In this document: positions 27,225-36,421 of the stretch, piece after piece | How positions within the stretch are numbered: position 1 is the stretch's first letter | Layout: each line of letters begins with the position of its first letter | DNA from: Bacillus cytotoxicus | GTDB lineage: Bacteria; Bacillota; Bacilli; Bacillales; Bacillaceae_G | Assembly: GCF_023715645.1 (NCBI RefSeq) | Contig: NZ_JAMBOP010000016.1 | Coordinates: forward strand, 1 to 64,000 | DNA length: 64,000 nucleotides | Direction of reading: 5' to 3' | The notes under the pieces: generated by a model | What the model saw: the letters and a program-made list of their open reading frames with translations, nothing else | Told to the model about the DNA's origin: nothing | Databases searched by the model: none | Made by a program: the position numbers and the translations under genes

Positions 27225-28637
27225 ATGGTAGTAGGAGATTTCCCAATTGAATTAGATACAGTCGTTGTCGGTGCAGGTCCTGGTGGATATGTTGCAGCAA
27301 TTCGTGCAGCACAATTAGGACAAAAAGTAGCTATTATTGAAAAAGCTAACCTTGGTGGTGTTTGCTTAAACGTTGGATGTATTCCTTCTAAAGCATTAAT
27401 TAATGCAGGTCATCGTTATGAGAATGCAAAACATTCTGATGATATGGGTATTACTGCAGAAAACGTAAAAGTTGACTTCACAAAAGTTCAAGAATGGAAA
27501 AACGGCGTAGTTAAGAAATTAACTGGCGGTGTAGAAGGCCTTCTAAAAGGTAATAAAGTTGAAATCATTCGCGGTGAAGCTTACTTCGTAGATGCAAACA
27601 CATTACGTGTAATGACTGAAGAAGCAGCACAAACATATACGTTTAAAAATGCTGTTCTTGCAACAGGTTCTACACCAATTGAAATTCCTGGATTCAAATA
27701 CTCTAAACGCGTACTTAACTCAACTGGTGCTTTAAGCTTACCAGAAATTCCGAAAAAGCTTGTTGTAATCGGCGGCGGTTACATCGGTATGGAATTAGGT
27801 ACTGCATATGCAAACTTCGGTACAGAAGTTACAGTATTAGAAGCTGGCGATGAAATTTTAGCTGGTTTCGAAAAAGCAATGAGCCAAGTTGTAAAACGCG
27901 CACTTCAGAAAAAAGGCAACGTAACAATCCACACAAAAGCTATGGCTAAAGGCGTTGAAGAAACTGAAAACGGTGTAAAAGTTAGCTTCGAAGTAAAAGG
28001 CGAAGTACAAACTGTTGACGCTGATTATGTATTAGTAACTGTAGGTCGTCGTCCAAATACTCAAGAAATCGGTCTTGAGCAAGTTGGAATTAAAATGACT
28101 GACCGCGGCGTAATCGAAATCGACGAGCAATGCCGTACAAATGTATCAAACATCTATGCAATTGGTGATATCGTTCCTGGACCACCATTAGCTCATAAAG
28201 CTTCTTACGAAGGTAAAGTAGCTGTTGAAGCGATTAGCGGTCATGCATCAGCAATTGACTACATCGGAATCCCAGCAGTATGCTTCACTGATCCAGAATT
28301 AGCATCTGTTGGTTACACGAAAAAACAAGCAGAAGAAGCTGGGATGTCAGTAGCAGTTTCTAAATTCCCATTTGCTGCTAACGGACGTGCATTATCATTA
28401 AACAGCACAGACGGTTTCGTACAGCTTGTAACTCGTAAAGAAGATGGTCTTATTGTAGGTGCACAAGTTGCAGGTGCAGGCGCTTCTGATATTATTTCTG
28501 AGCTTGGTTTAGCTATCGAAGCTGGAATGACAGCTGAAGATATCGCTCAAACAATTCATGCTCACCCAACATTAGGTGAAATCACAATGGAAGCAGCTGA
28601 AGTTGCTCTTGGAATGCCAATTCACATTGTAAAATAA
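27225..28637 (+). CDS. pdhD: Dihydrolipoamide dehydrogenase (PDH E3)
   Basis: FAD enzyme of 470 residues that reoxidises lipoamide for PDH and probably other 2-oxoacid dehydrogenases. FAD motif [12 protein letters not shown] (about 14-25), redox disulfide [11 protein letters not shown] (about 44-54), NAD motif [11 protein letters not shown] (about 182-192), and C-terminal active site HAHPTLGE (about 446-453). It follows pdhC by 6 bp with GGAGG in the pdhC end. Confidence 0.97.
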   Translation: MVVGDFPIELDTVVVGAGPGGYVAAIRAAQLGQKVAIIEKANLGGVCLNVGCIPSKALINAGHRYENAKHSDDMGITAENVKVDFTKVQEWKNGVVKKLTGGVEGLLKGNKVEIIRGEAYFVDANTLRVMTEEAAQTYTFKNAVLATGSTPIEIPGFKYSKRVLNSTGALSLPEIPKKLVVIGGGYIGMELGTAYANFGTEVTVLEAGDEILAGFEKAMSQVVKRALQKKGNVTIHTKAMAKGVEETENGVKVSFEVKGEVQTVDADYVLVTVGRRPNTQEIGLEQVGIKMTDRGVIEIDEQCRTNVSNIYAIGDIVPGPPLAHKASYEGKVAVEAISGHASAIDYIGIPAVCFTDPELASVGYTKKQAEEAGMSVAVSKFPFAANGRALSLNSTDGFVQLVTRKEDGLIVGAQVAGAGASDIISELGLAIEAGMTAEDIAQTIHAHPTLGEITMEAAEVALGMPIHIVK

Positions 28638-28649
28638 TATAAGATAAAT

Positions 28650-28690
28650 AAAAACAACCACCTCCTAGATATTAGGAGGTGGTTGTTTTT
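28650..28690 (+). terminator. Terminator of the pdh operon
   Basis: AAAACAACCACCTCCTA and TAGGAGGTGGTTGTTTTT form a perfect stem with a T tail. Confidence 0.93.
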
Positions 28691-28746
28691 ATTTGGAAAA
28701 TATATATTAATGAAAAATAAATTATTTTGCTTTTTCTGCCGGTTTC

Positions 28747-28958
28747 TTCATATATATAAATCCAACTAGACTTTTGGGCAAACAAGTCGCCGCCATGCCA
28801 AGCAAAAAGTAACCTACTACTTTCTTTCTCTCTTTGTTTGAACATCGTATGTGGCAGGAAAAGGTCCTAACCGCTCCTATACATGGTCAGACACTCTCGT
28901 CCGTCTAAAAAAAGGGTTTTATGCCAGGTTTTTAATTAGAAGTTATATATATGTAATG
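28747..28958 (-). repeat. Repeat A, copy 7
   Basis: Full reverse-oriented copy: left end ATATATAAATCCAACTAGAC, middle GCCATGCCAAGCAAAAAGTA, core ATCGTATGTGGCAGGAAAAG, right end TTTTTAATTAGAAGTTATAT. Open frames across it have no ribosome site. Confidence 0.85.
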
Positions 28959-29016
28959 ATTTCTTTTAGCGCCCATATATTGTATTACAATAGGACGTGT
29001 GAAAGGAGGCAACGGC

Positions 29017-29250
29017 GTGAAAATAACTTTTGTTGCTTTGTTTCATTTTATTATATGGAGCATATTTTCCGTTGTGATATTATTATCAAGTCGTGATAAA
29101 TTGCATTACAAAGTATTGCTCTTTTTTGTGTTTTTTTATTTGGCATATGTTATTGCGCATATGATGTTGCACGCCAGAAAAGAGGCAATGTTTTTCACTA
29201 TTACTAATAGTTTTTTCTTCTTTATGAGTAAGCTGCTCTTTTTTAGTTAA
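29017..29250 (+). CDS. 77-residue hydrophobic membrane protein
   Basis: Two or three predicted membrane helices (FVALFHFIIWSIFSVVILL, about 4-22; VLLFFVFFYLAYVIAHMML, about 33-51; and a Phe-rich tail). GTG 29017 is preceded by AAAGGAGG at 8 nt, which decides the start. No family is recognised. It overlaps the convergent DUF1885-like gene by 4 bp. Confidence 0.7.
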   Translation: MKITFVALFHFIIWSIFSVVILLSSRDKLHYKVLLFFVFFYLAYVIAHMMLHARKEAMFFTITNSFFFFMSKLLFFS

Positions 29251-29639
29251 CGTTTATAAAAGTACATTGTTCTTCCGTTAAAAAGCTGTAACTCTCCTTC
29301 TAATTTCTTTGCTAAAAATCTGCAAAATTCATTTGCTTTTCCTTTATCTCCAAAGGTTGCAGTAGATGGTAATGTAATTTGTATAAAAGATTGTTCGTTT
29401 TCAATTCCTATTCCTACATAAATAGAGTGATATCGTTCATGATTAGATTTCAAGCAGAGTGTTGTATCTGAAGTATCAACCATTTCGTATGGAAAGGCAG
29501 TGTTTGCGTATGAAAAGCCGAGTTGTTGACCTGTTTGAGCTGTAATTGTTTTATAGTAATGAAATAGTTGCTTAACATCATTTAGAGAAATTGATTGCTG
29601 TTTTGAATTTGGGACGAGTTTAATGAGTGCATCTTGCAT
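29247..29639 (-). CDS. DUF1885-like protein
   Basis: A 130-residue soluble protein (starts MQDALIKLVPNSKQQSISLN) preceded by GAGGAGG. Length and sequence style match the small DUF1885 family of the B. cereus group, named from memory. There are no catalytic motifs, and function is unknown. It is divergent from the DUF3055-like gene. Confidence 0.8.
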   Translation of the reverse strand: MQDALIKLVPNSKQQSISLNDVKQLFHYYKTITAQTGQQLGFSYANTAFPYEMVDTSDTTLCLKSNHERYHSIYVGIGIENEQSFIQITLPSTATFGDKGKANEFCRFLAKKLEGELQLFNGRTMYFYKR

Positions 29640-29771
29640 AGTAAACCTCCTCAGGACATAATATGTTTACTATTTTAACATTGTTATGAATTTTTTGACA
29701 ATTAAAAGGGATCTTGCTTTGTTTGTTTAATATATACATTGGGGATAAATTAAGAAGAAAGGAGAGGGACA

Positions 29772-30068
29772 ATGTTTGAAAAATTATATGATGAACATGA
29801 AAATACAAAAGTACGCTTTCTTGGTTTTATGACAAATGAGACACGGTATGATTTTGGTGTGGTGTACACAACTATGTTTTTTGGTAAACCGCTTGTTGTT
29901 TGTATGCAAACGGGTCGAGCAACTCTCCTTGGTCAGGATGATATTGAAAATGTGCACCATTTACAAGATGTCTTTAAACTAAAAACGAGTGAAGAAGCAA
30001 CGGATCTTGCGCAGTTTTTTAAGTTTCTATTGCCAACTACTTCTGTGCATGCCGAATATGAGGAATAA
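29772..30068 (+). CDS. DUF3055-like (SAV0927 family) protein
   Basis: A 98-residue acidic protein beginning MFEKLYDEHENTKVRFLGFM, preceded by AAGGAGAG. It resembles the DUF3055 family conserved in Bacillus and Staphylococcus. Function unknown. It is monocistronic, with its own terminator. Confidence 0.82.
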   Translation: MFEKLYDEHENTKVRFLGFMTNETRYDFGVVYTTMFFGKPLVVCMQTGRATLLGQDDIENVHHLQDVFKLKTSEEATDLAQFFKFLLPTTSVHAEYEE

Positions 30069-30076
30069 TTGTGTCA

Positions 30077-30110
30077 AAGCAGTCGTATTAATAAATATAC
30101 GGCTGCTTAT
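30077..30110 (+). terminator. Terminator after the DUF3055-like gene
   Basis: AAGCAGTCGTA and TACGGCTGCTT pair with one G-T, followed by ATTATTT. Confidence 0.65.
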
Positions 30111-30126
30111 TATTTATAAATGTTTC

Positions 30127-30395
30127 GTAACTACTCAGTTACTTTATGGAAAACCGACAGAAAAGTATTTTTTTAAATGGCCCTGAGGGACTGGCGATGC
30201 ATAGGAGCGGTCAGGGCCTTTTTCTGCCACGTGCAAGGTTTGAAAACAAAAGTAGACAATAAGTGCAGGCCCCTGCCCTGTTTGCATGACAGCAGTCTAT
30301 ATGCCAAAAAATAAATTTATAAGTAATAGAGAGACACATCTTCACTACAAACATACCCTTTTCTAAATTTCTAAAAGGTATAGCTGAGTAGTTGG
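30127..30395 (+). mobile_element. 269-bp IS66-like MITE containing repeat A core (copy 8)
   Basis: Ends GTAACTACTCAG and CTGAGTAGTTGG are inverted repeats. The element is flanked by perfect 8-bp direct repeats AATGTTTC at 30119-30126 and 30396-30403. A 5'-GTAA terminus with an 8-bp duplication is the signature of the IS66 family. The inside contains the repeat A core (GATGCATAGGAGCGGTCAGG, CTGCCACGTGCAAGG) in forward orientation. No open reading frame of note. Confidence 0.75.
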
Positions 30396-30430
30396 AATGT
30401 TTCATACTAATAAAACCGAAAAATAATTAA

Positions 30431-30441
30431 TATGTCATAAT
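30431..30441 (+). promoter_or_regulatory. CcpN-like operator at the SR1 promoter
   Basis: TATGTCATAAT matches 10 of 11 positions of the CcpN box as I remember it (TRTGHYATAYW). It lies just upstream of the SR1 -35 element, in the position expected for the CcpN repression known in B. subtilis. Confidence 0.5.
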
Positions 30442-30449
30442 TAAAACTA

Positions 30450-30478
30450 TTGACTTAAAAAGTATAACATATTAAAAT
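30450..30478 (+). promoter_or_regulatory. SR1 promoter (sigma-A type)
   Basis: TTGACT (30450-30455) and TAAAAT (30473-30478) are separated by exactly 17 bp, giving a start near 30485. Confidence 0.65.
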
Positions 30479-30543
30479 AAAGACAGAAGGTTAAGCGGTT
30501 ACAAAAAAGTTTTGGGGATAACAATATTAGGAGGAATTTAAAA

Positions 30544-30675
30544 ATGGGAACTATCGTATGTCAAATTTGTGATAACACAATTGCGCATTTTGAGGATGAA
30601 AAGGTAACAGTATTATACGGAAAATGCGGTTCTAAATGTGAGTGTGAGCATAAAGAACATACTAAAGCCCAATAA
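30544..30675 (+). CDS. sr1P: SR1P, GapA-binding peptide
   Basis: A 43-residue peptide starting MGTIVCQICDNTIAHFEDEK and followed by VTVLYGKCGSKCEC, closely resembling B. subtilis SR1P (MGTIVCQ...YFEDEKVTTLYG). It has a Cys-pair, zinc-knuckle-like layout (C6, C9, C28, C32, C34). AGGAGG precedes ATG 30544. In B. subtilis SR1P binds glyceraldehyde-3-phosphate dehydrogenase GapA and stimulates RNase J1, whose gene rnjA lies in this window. Confidence 0.88.
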   Translation: MGTIVCQICDNTIAHFEDEKVTVLYGKCGSKCECEHKEHTKAQ

Positions 30676-30681
30676 ATAAAG

Positions 30682-30709
30682 GAACGCCTGCATATGCAGG
30701 CGTTTTTTA
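30682..30709. terminator. SR1 terminator overlapping the tgl stop codon
   Basis: AACGCCTGCA and TGCAGGCGTT form a palindromic stem followed by T's. The tgl stop codon (30707-30709, minus strand) is inside the T run, so two convergent transcripts share this site. Confidence 0.9.
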
Positions 30710-31537
30710 GTGAATTGAAGTCGTGTGACCGATTGTTGCAATAATTGCATCGTCTCGAATGGGAATGAGTCCGATTTCTGTTTGCATTTTCTTTGTAGAG
30801 GCAAATTGGCTCATCATTCGACTGTCTATCCGTGTTAGAAAATCTGTTAAATATGCTGTTAAAAAAGCGAAAGGAATACGTCGTTGATTGAGTGCATCAA
30901 TGATTTGACTTTCTGTTTTTACACCGACACCATGCCCATAAAAAAAGAAATTTCCTAAATAAATTGCATTCTCTCCTTGCCATTCAATTGTTGCTGGGTT
31001 CACTTGTGGGTTTTTAAAATAAACAAGATCACCAGGGACAACTTCTCCTCCAGTTTTTGTAATGAGTTTCAAATCCTTATCATAGTCCCATGTATATAAG
31101 TAAAGATTTGCAAATAAACGATTAAATGTTTCTTCGTCATACAATGATAACAGTGATTTATAGAAGAGAATAATCATTGCGGTTGCACATTCTGTTCCAT
31201 ATTTGTTGCCGTTTAGAAAAATATCGCGAATAGCAAAAGAGGGTAACACATTAGGGAGAAGCTGAAAGCCACCTAAATGCGTTCTTTCCCAAAATTCAGG
31301 ATTACAGAAAGATTGTTTAAATGTGCGAAATTGTAACCCACTGTTAAATAACTCTAAAGCAGAAGTAATGATATGAACACGGACATTTATATCAAAAGTT
31401 AACTCATGCAATGATTGAAAGGTGTATACTTCTTGATTTCCAGTCATAATTTCTAAAATTTGTTGCTTTTCCGAAAAGAAAGGTTCGTGTTCATTTTTTA
31501 TATATGGATGTACAATGGAACGGCCAATTACAATCAT
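30707..31537 (-). CDS. tgl: Spore protein-glutamine gamma-glutamyltransferase (transglutaminase)
   Basis: Cross-links spore coat proteins by epsilon-(gamma-glutamyl)lysine bonds. The 276-residue protein aligns with B. subtilis Tgl: catalytic Cys in [13 protein letters not shown] (about 114-126), [30 protein letters not shown] and YGHGVGV. It starts at ATG 31537. It is convergent with SR1. The gap 31538-31825 holds only a small hairpin (CCCACT / AGTGGG near 31797-31820) that probably ends speA. Confidence 0.93.
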   Translation of the reverse strand: MIVIGRSIVHPYIKNEHEPFFSEKQQILEIMTGNQEVYTFQSLHELTFDINVRVHIITSALELFNSGLQFRTFKQSFCNPEFWERTHLGGFQLLPNVLPSFAIRDIFLNGNKYGTECATAMIILFYKSLLSLYDEETFNRLFANLYLYTWDYDKDLKLITKTGGEVVPGDLVYFKNPQVNPATIEWQGENAIYLGNFFFYGHGVGVKTESQIIDALNQRRIPFAFLTAYLTDFLTRIDSRMMSQFASTKKMQTEIGLIPIRDDAIIATIGHTTSIH

Positions 31538-31825
31538 AAAATCCCACCTATATGTTTACATTCTTTTGATTTTGAATTAAAGGGCGATGAGACTCTCTGC
31601 TTAGAGGGAGTTAAGAAAAGGATGTCTAATTGATTCTAACCTACTAAGCCACTAGACATTAGCTTTTTGTGATTGTCACGTAAGATTTTGATTTGGGAGG
31701 CTTTCTTCTTATGGAAGTTTTACATTATATCGTATGAATAGGCGAATAAAGGGTGCATAGGAAAAATAAAATGGAGTGTATATGAATGAAAAATCCCACT
31801 CCAAAGATATGAAGTGGGAAGGAAG

Positions 31826-33301
31826 TTATTCGCTAATTGCTTTATACTCTTTAATGACACGTAAAGTTTGTAATGTCATGTCTTCAGGACCTTGTACTGG
31901 TAATCCTGCTTCTAAATTCATTTGAATATAGTCTAAATTTTCTTGTGTGATAATTTCACCAGGAGTGAAAATTGGAATACCTGGTGGATAGACCATAACG
32001 AAATCCGCTATAATGCGGCCGGCAGCTTCTACAAAAGGAACAACTTCTGTTTCAGAATAAAAGGCATCACGTGGAGATAGTGCAAGAACAGGGATTTCTG
32101 GAATGCCCACTTGTACTTGTACACCTTTTTCTGCTCTCTGTTTATAGGTAGTTGATAAATCTTGCAGAGCTTGCACGAGTAGATTTGTTTCATCTTCTGT
32201 ATCTCCAAGTGTAACAAGACACAGAATGTTATATAAATCGGAAAGCTCGACCTCTATATTATAATGCTCTCTTAACCATAACTCCACATCGTGACCTGTA
32301 ATTCCTAATTCTTTTACAGAAATAATAAGCTTTGTTGGGTCATAATCAAAAGTTGCATCTGTTCCTAGCAGTTCTTTACCAGGACAATACAGGTGTTCAA
32401 TCTCATTTACCCGTTTTCGAACATCTTCTGCTAATTGAATAGTTTTTGTAATAAGTTCGCGGCCTTCTGTTGCCAGACGCTTTCTTGCAACATCAAGTGA
32501 AGCTAATAAAATATAAGATGTTGAAGTTGTTGTAAGCATACTAATAATCGATTGAACATGCTTTACGTTTACAAGCCCTTCTTTTACATTCAAAACAGAA
32601 CTTTGTGTTAATGAGCCGCCTAGTTTGTGAACACTTGTTGCAGCCATATCGGCACCAGCTTGCATTGCTGACATTGGCATTTTGTCATGAAAATGAATAT
32701 GAACACCATGGGCTTCATCCACTAGTACTGGCATATTGTATGAATGTACTAACTTTACAATTTGCTCTAAGTCAGCTGCAAAACCAAAATATGTTGGATT
32801 AATGACAAGGAGTCCTTTTGCATCTGGATGTTCTTCTAGCGCTTTTTTTACAGAAGGAATTGTAATTCCATGTGAAATTCCTAATATTGGATCGATTTCC
32901 GGATGAATGAAAATTGGTTTCGCGCCTGAGAAAATAATCGCTGACATAATCGATTTATGAACATTACGTGGTACAAGAATTTTATCTCCAGGACCACAAA
33001 CGCTCATCACCATTGTCATAATTGCTCCACTTGTTCCTTGGACAGAAAAAAATGTATGATCAGCGCCGAAAGCTTCTGCTGCTAAATCTTGAGCTTGTTT
33101 AATCATACCTTTTGGATGATGTAAATCATCGAGCGGTGCAATATTAATTAGATCAATTGATAATGCATTATGCCCAATAAATTCGCGGAATTCAGGATCC
33201 ATTCCTTGTCCTTTTTTATGACCTGGAATATGAAATTGCACTGGATTTCGCTTGCTGTGCTCTTTTAAAGCAGTGAACAATGGTGTTTCGTATTGGGACA
33301 A
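31826..33301 (-). CDS. speA: Arginine decarboxylase (SpeA)
   Basis: PLP-dependent aspartate-aminotransferase-fold decarboxylase of 491 residues, making agmatine for polyamine synthesis. Motifs: HIPGHKKGQGMDPEF (about 21-35), DEAHGVHI (about 199-206) and PLP lysine in SVHKLGGSLTQSS (about 225-237), with a C-terminal Orn/Lys/Arg decarboxylase domain. TTG 33301 is chosen over GTG 33310 because AAGGGG lies 8 nt upstream and the product begins MSQYETPL, like B. subtilis SpeA. SR1 control of arginine catabolism next door is suggestive. Confidence 0.92.
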   Translation of the reverse strand: MSQYETPLFTALKEHSKRNPVQFHIPGHKKGQGMDPEFREFIGHNALSIDLINIAPLDDLHHPKGMIKQAQDLAAEAFGADHTFFSVQGTSGAIMTMVMSVCGPGDKILVPRNVHKSIMSAIIFSGAKPIFIHPEIDPILGISHGITIPSVKKALEEHPDAKGLLVINPTYFGFAADLEQIVKLVHSYNMPVLVDEAHGVHIHFHDKMPMSAMQAGADMAATSVHKLGGSLTQSSVLNVKEGLVNVKHVQSIISMLTTTSTSYILLASLDVARKRLATEGRELITKTIQLAEDVRKRVNEIEHLYCPGKELLGTDATFDYDPTKLIISVKELGITGHDVELWLREHYNIEVELSDLYNILCLVTLGDTEDETNLLVQALQDLSTTYKQRAEKGVQVQVGIPEIPVLALSPRDAFYSETEVVPFVEAAGRIIADFVMVYPPGIPIFTPGEIITQENLDYIQMNLEAGLPVQGPEDMTLQTLRVIKEYKAISE

Positions 33302-33779
33302 TTTATACACCCCTTCATTATTATTAATATTTATTAATTATGTTTTATATTTATTCTGTTATACTATTTAATAGCAGAAGAGAAATTCTTACTACCATTT
33401 GAAGTATCACTTTATGTTCTATAAAACAAAAGCATTATATCACCTATAGAAGAAGATGTATAGAAAAATAATAATGGTAATGATCGTTTTTCTATGCAGA
33501 AGGAATCATACGTAAAAAATGAATCGTTGGACTGAAAAATTCAAGGATAGAGTATCATTGAACGGAGCTGGAGCAAAATAAGTGACGGAAAGAGTAAAAG
33601 ATATCCACATTAACAGATTATATTTTTTACTGGATTCAAGAAAAATATCATTGGTGAGATTATGGATTGGTAAAGAAAACGATTAGTGAAGGAGCATTCA
33701 GGTGGCAGTTTCATTTTATCTCGCGTATGATAATAAGGAAGAACAAATTAGAGTGAGCTGGAATAGATGAGGTGTTATT
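33302..33779. other. 478-bp gap with only weak small frames
   Basis: No repeat family or clear gene is seen. Two short frames, 33582-33686 (34 codons) and 33702-33770 (22 codons, with AAGGAG upstream), are the only candidates and are not convincing. It should contain the divergent promoters of speA and yktA. Confidence 0.5.
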
Positions 33780-34049
33780 ATGGAATATCAATATCCAATT
33801 AATTATGATTGGTCAACAGAAGAAATGGTTGCAGTAATTAAATTTTATGAAGCGATTGAACAAGCTTATGAAAAAGGATTGAAAAGAGAAAATCTGATGG
33901 GTTTGTATCGTCATTTCAAAGAAATTGTGCCAGGAAAAGCAGAAGAAAAGAAAATTGACAAAGAATTCCAAGAAGTGAGTGGTTATTCCATTTATCGTGC
34001 AATTCAAAAGGCGAAAAATTTACACGAAGAAGATATCGTTAAAATGTAA
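33780..34049 (+). CDS. yktA: UPF0223 family protein YktA
   Basis: An 89-residue helical protein ([20 protein letters not shown]) matching the UPF0223 family and the yktA position after speA. GAGGTG precedes the ATG. Function unknown. Confidence 0.9.
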   Translation: MEYQYPINYDWSTEEMVAVIKFYEAIEQAYEKGLKRENLMGLYRHFKEIVPGKAEEKKIDKEFQEVSGYSIYRAIQKAKNLHEEDIVKM

Positions 34050-34097
34050 AAATTTTTTGAAAAATCAAAAATGAAGTGTTATAATGGGAAAACAACT

Positions 34098-34128
34098 AAA
34101 AACGGACAATGCAGATATTGTCCGTTTT
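34098..34128. terminator. Bidirectional terminator between yktA and yktB
   Basis: AAAACGGACAAT and ATTGTCCGTTTT pair between convergent genes. Confidence 0.85.
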
Positions 34129-34131
34129 GCT

Positions 34132-34758
34132 TTATCGATTACAAATTTTATATAAAGGAAGGAGTGAGTACATCGTTGTTTCAATTTTTTGGATGAATTG
34201 TTCATCAGTAAGATTTGAAAATTCTTCTGGAGAAATGTGAATGCCTACTAATAATTCTGCTTTTTTAACAGTACCTAACCGCTCAATCATTGTTTGTAGC
34301 TCTTCTAATTGAAGAGTACTATGTAATTTTACATCAGGTTTAGTATGGTCAATGGACCAAACGAAATCATTTGGTATATTTGTTTTTAAATCATTTAAAT
34401 GCTTTAAAAAGGCATGAGCCGCTTCCATTTTTTGTGGGCACTCATAAATTAAACCAAAGTATATAAAAGCATGTGTTCCCCATAGTCCAATTTGGAAATG
34501 TGGTAGCATCTTATATCCGCGTTTATTTGTTGAAAATGCAACCCAAGTATCGTTTGGTGGATTGACTTTGCGACGTGCATGTTTCGCGACATGATAGAAA
34601 AAAGATTCACCAGTTTCATTTGTTAAGAAACGAGAAATTAGTTCACCGAGAGCTTCTAACTTCGGATGAACGTTCGTTTTAATTGCAGCCATTCTTTCTT
34701 CTAGACCATCTACAGAGAACACAGTGAAGTCTTTTTCTTTGAAAGTTTTTGATGTCAT
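34132..34758 (-). CDS. yktB: UPF0637 / DUF1054 family protein YktB
   Basis: A 208-residue protein with family phrases [19 protein letters not shown] (about 59-77), [20 protein letters not shown] (about 82-101) and KPDVKLHST. Ribosome site TTGGAGG. It has a conserved compact alpha/beta fold of unknown function, sitting in the same place as in B. subtilis. Confidence 0.92.
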   Translation of the reverse strand: MTSKTFKEKDFTVFSVDGLEERMAAIKTNVHPKLEALGELISRFLTNETGESFFYHVAKHARRKVNPPNDTWVAFSTNKRGYKMLPHFQIGLWGTHAFIYFGLIYECPQKMEAAHAFLKHLNDLKTNIPNDFVWSIDHTKPDVKLHSTLQLEELQTMIERLGTVKKAELLVGIHISPEEFSNLTDEQFIQKIETTMYSLLPLYKICNR

Positions 34759-34967
34759 GGTAGTTCCTCCAACTCCTAGTTTGTTTTTATTCTAACATAG
34801 CTTGTACAATTCATAAAAAAAGTCGGCTTATAAAAAAATTTGAGATAAAAACTCAAATTAGTTGCATAGATGATTTATCCCACATAATATAGTATAAAAC
34901 AAAAAGTCAGAAAATTAGGTAAATTCAAAGGCGAGGGCAAACGAATATTGGGAGGAGGCAAACAAAT

Positions 34968-35156
34968 ATGAGACAGGTAATAAATGCATTAAAAAGAACA
35001 GATGCGGAGAAGAGAATTCCGGTGTTACGATTAGAATTAGATTATGAATTAGCGACGCTATATGATGCAATGATGGAAAATGATAACATGAAAAAAGAGG
35101 AGTGTATGAAAAAATTAGAAGTGTTAAGACTTGAAATGATTCGGCTAGAGGCGTAA
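34968..35156 (+). CDS. ykzI: YkzI-like small protein
   Basis: A 62-residue helical, charged protein (LRLELDYELATLYDAMMEND) between yktB and yktC, the ykzI position. GGGAGGAGG gives a strong ribosome site. Function unknown. Confidence 0.82.
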   Translation: MRQVINALKRTDAEKRIPVLRLELDYELATLYDAMMENDNMKKEECMKKLEVLRLEMIRLEA

Positions 35157-35186
35157 TAATAGTGTATGTATAAAAAATTAGTTGGT

Positions 35187-35214
35187 GCGAACCTTATAAA
35201 GGGTTCGTTTTTTC
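35187..35214 (+). terminator. Terminator after ykzI
   Basis: GCGAACCTT and AGGGTTCGT pair around ATAA, followed by TTTTT. Confidence 0.75.
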
Positions 35215-35244
35215 TGTGAATCGTACAGATCGGAGTGTTTAAAA

Positions 35245-36033
35245 ATGCAAGAGGTATGGGAAGAAATTGATGCATACGCAAAACAATGGATAAAAGAAGC
35301 GGGGCAGCACCTTATTTCATCAATGAAGCAGTCTCTTATTATTGAAACGAAGTCAAATGCCTCTGATTTAGTAACAAATATGGATCGGGAAATTGAACAG
35401 TTTTTTATTCTGAAAATTAAAGAGATGTTTCCAGAACACTATATTCTCGGAGAAGAAGGATATGGCGATGAATTAGCTTCAACGGATGGAATTTTGTGGT
35501 TAATTGATCCAATTGATGGTACGATGAATTTTGTTCATCAAAAGAGAAATTTTGCAATTTCAATTGGCATATATGAGAATGGTATCGGGAAAATTGGTCT
35601 CGTATATGACCCAGTTCATGATGAGTTATATCATGCGAAAAAGGGTGTTGGAGCATTTTGTAATGAAATGAAAATTCCATCATTACAGCCAAGTGAAATA
35701 TCTTCAGGTGTTATTGCTGTAAATGCAACGTGGCTTACCGATAATCCTCGTCTGGATATGAGGAAAATGGCACAGCTTGTAAAAAAAGCAAGAGGAACAC
35801 GTTCGTACGGTTGTGCAGCACTTGAAATGGTATATGTAGCAACAGGACGATTAGATGCATATGTGACGCCACGTTTGTCTCCATGGGATTTTGGCGGTGG
35901 GAAAATTATTGTAGAAGAGGTTGGAGGAAAAGTAACGACATTTACTGGAGAGTCACTTCGAATTATTGAGAAGAGTAGCGTTCTCGTTGCAAGACCAGGT
36001 GTGTATGAAGAGATGCTACAATATGTACAGTAG
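35245..36033 (+). CDS. suhB: Inositol monophosphatase family protein (YktC/SuhB-like)
   Basis: Mg-dependent phosphatase of 262 residues. The metal-binding motifs are ILGEEGYGDE (about 68-77), WLIDPIDGTMNFVH (about 87-100) and the C-terminal SPWDFGGGKIIVEEVGG (about 212-228). It probably dephosphorylates inositol-1-phosphate or related substrates (B. subtilis YktC shows such activity). CGGAG lies before ATG 35245. Confidence 0.9.
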   Translation: MQEVWEEIDAYAKQWIKEAGQHLISSMKQSLIIETKSNASDLVTNMDREIEQFFILKIKEMFPEHYILGEEGYGDELASTDGILWLIDPIDGTMNFVHQKRNFAISIGIYENGIGKIGLVYDPVHDELYHAKKGVGAFCNEMKIPSLQPSEISSGVIAVNATWLTDNPRLDMRKMAQLVKKARGTRSYGCAALEMVYVATGRLDAYVTPRLSPWDFGGGKIIVEEVGGKVTTFTGESLRIIEKSSVLVARPGVYEEMLQYVQ

Positions 36034-36057
36034 GTGTATAAAATCCATAGAATAAAC

Positions 36058-36098
36058 AAAAAAGTAAGAGGCAGAGAAAATTGCTTCTTACTTTTTGT
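36058..36098. terminator. Bidirectional terminator between suhB and ylaF
   Basis: AAAGTAAGAGGCA and TTGCTTCTTACTTT pair with one or two mismatches between convergent genes. Confidence 0.85.
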
Positions 36099-36100
36099 TG

Positions 36101-36280
36101 TTATTGAAGTTTACGCATTTTACTTTTTGTTATAAAGCCGTATCCGATTGTAAAGATCGTACCGACAATACAAATAATTACACCGATTGGGCTATTCTCA
36201 GCAATCATAATTCCAATACCTATCATAAAAATAACACCAATGATAGCTGTTAATAAAAAACGATATTGAATTTGTTCCAT
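36101..36280 (-). CDS. ylaF: YlaF-like membrane protein (DUF5325)
   Basis: A 59-residue protein with two membrane helices (LLTAIIGVIFMIGIGIMI, about 9-26; IGVIICIVGTIFTIGYGFI, about 32-50). GGAGGGTGAAATAA precedes ATG 36280. Located upstream of and divergent from typA, as B. subtilis ylaF is. Function unknown. Confidence 0.82.
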   Translation of the reverse strand: MEQIQYRFLLTAIIGVIFMIGIGIMIAENSPIGVIICIVGTIFTIGYGFITKSKMRKLQ

Positions 36281-36421
36281 TTATTTCACCCTCCAATTTC
36301 ATTGTACTTTCACAAAAGTGAGAATACAACTATATTTTCATTCTTGATTTTATTTTGATTGCTATTGCATCCCTTTCGCTCTTATAATAGAGAAGGATTA
36401 AAAAGACATTAGGAGTTGGAC

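Larger units (their letters stand above)
30485..30709 (+). ncRNA. sr1: SR1 dual-function regulatory RNA
   Basis: Transcript inferred from the promoter at 30450-30478 to the terminator at 30682-30709 (about 225 nt, close to the 205 nt of B. subtilis SR1). It carries the SR1P frame. In B. subtilis SR1 base-pairs with ahrC mRNA (arginine catabolism activator), and its peptide binds GapA. The location between pdhD and speA is the same here. A cre-like sequence GTTAAGCGGTTACA (30490-30503) lies at its start, consistent with CcpA control. The pairing region was not worked out. Confidence 0.75.

Noticed and set aside
28851-29096. 81-codon frame before the small membrane protein
   Set aside because: Starts in repeat A and overlaps the better-supported GTG start at 29017 in another frame.
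33582-33770. Two tiny frames (34 and 22 codons) upstream of yktA
   Set aside because: The second has AAGGAG before its GTG, but both are very short, lack terminators and have no recognisable product.
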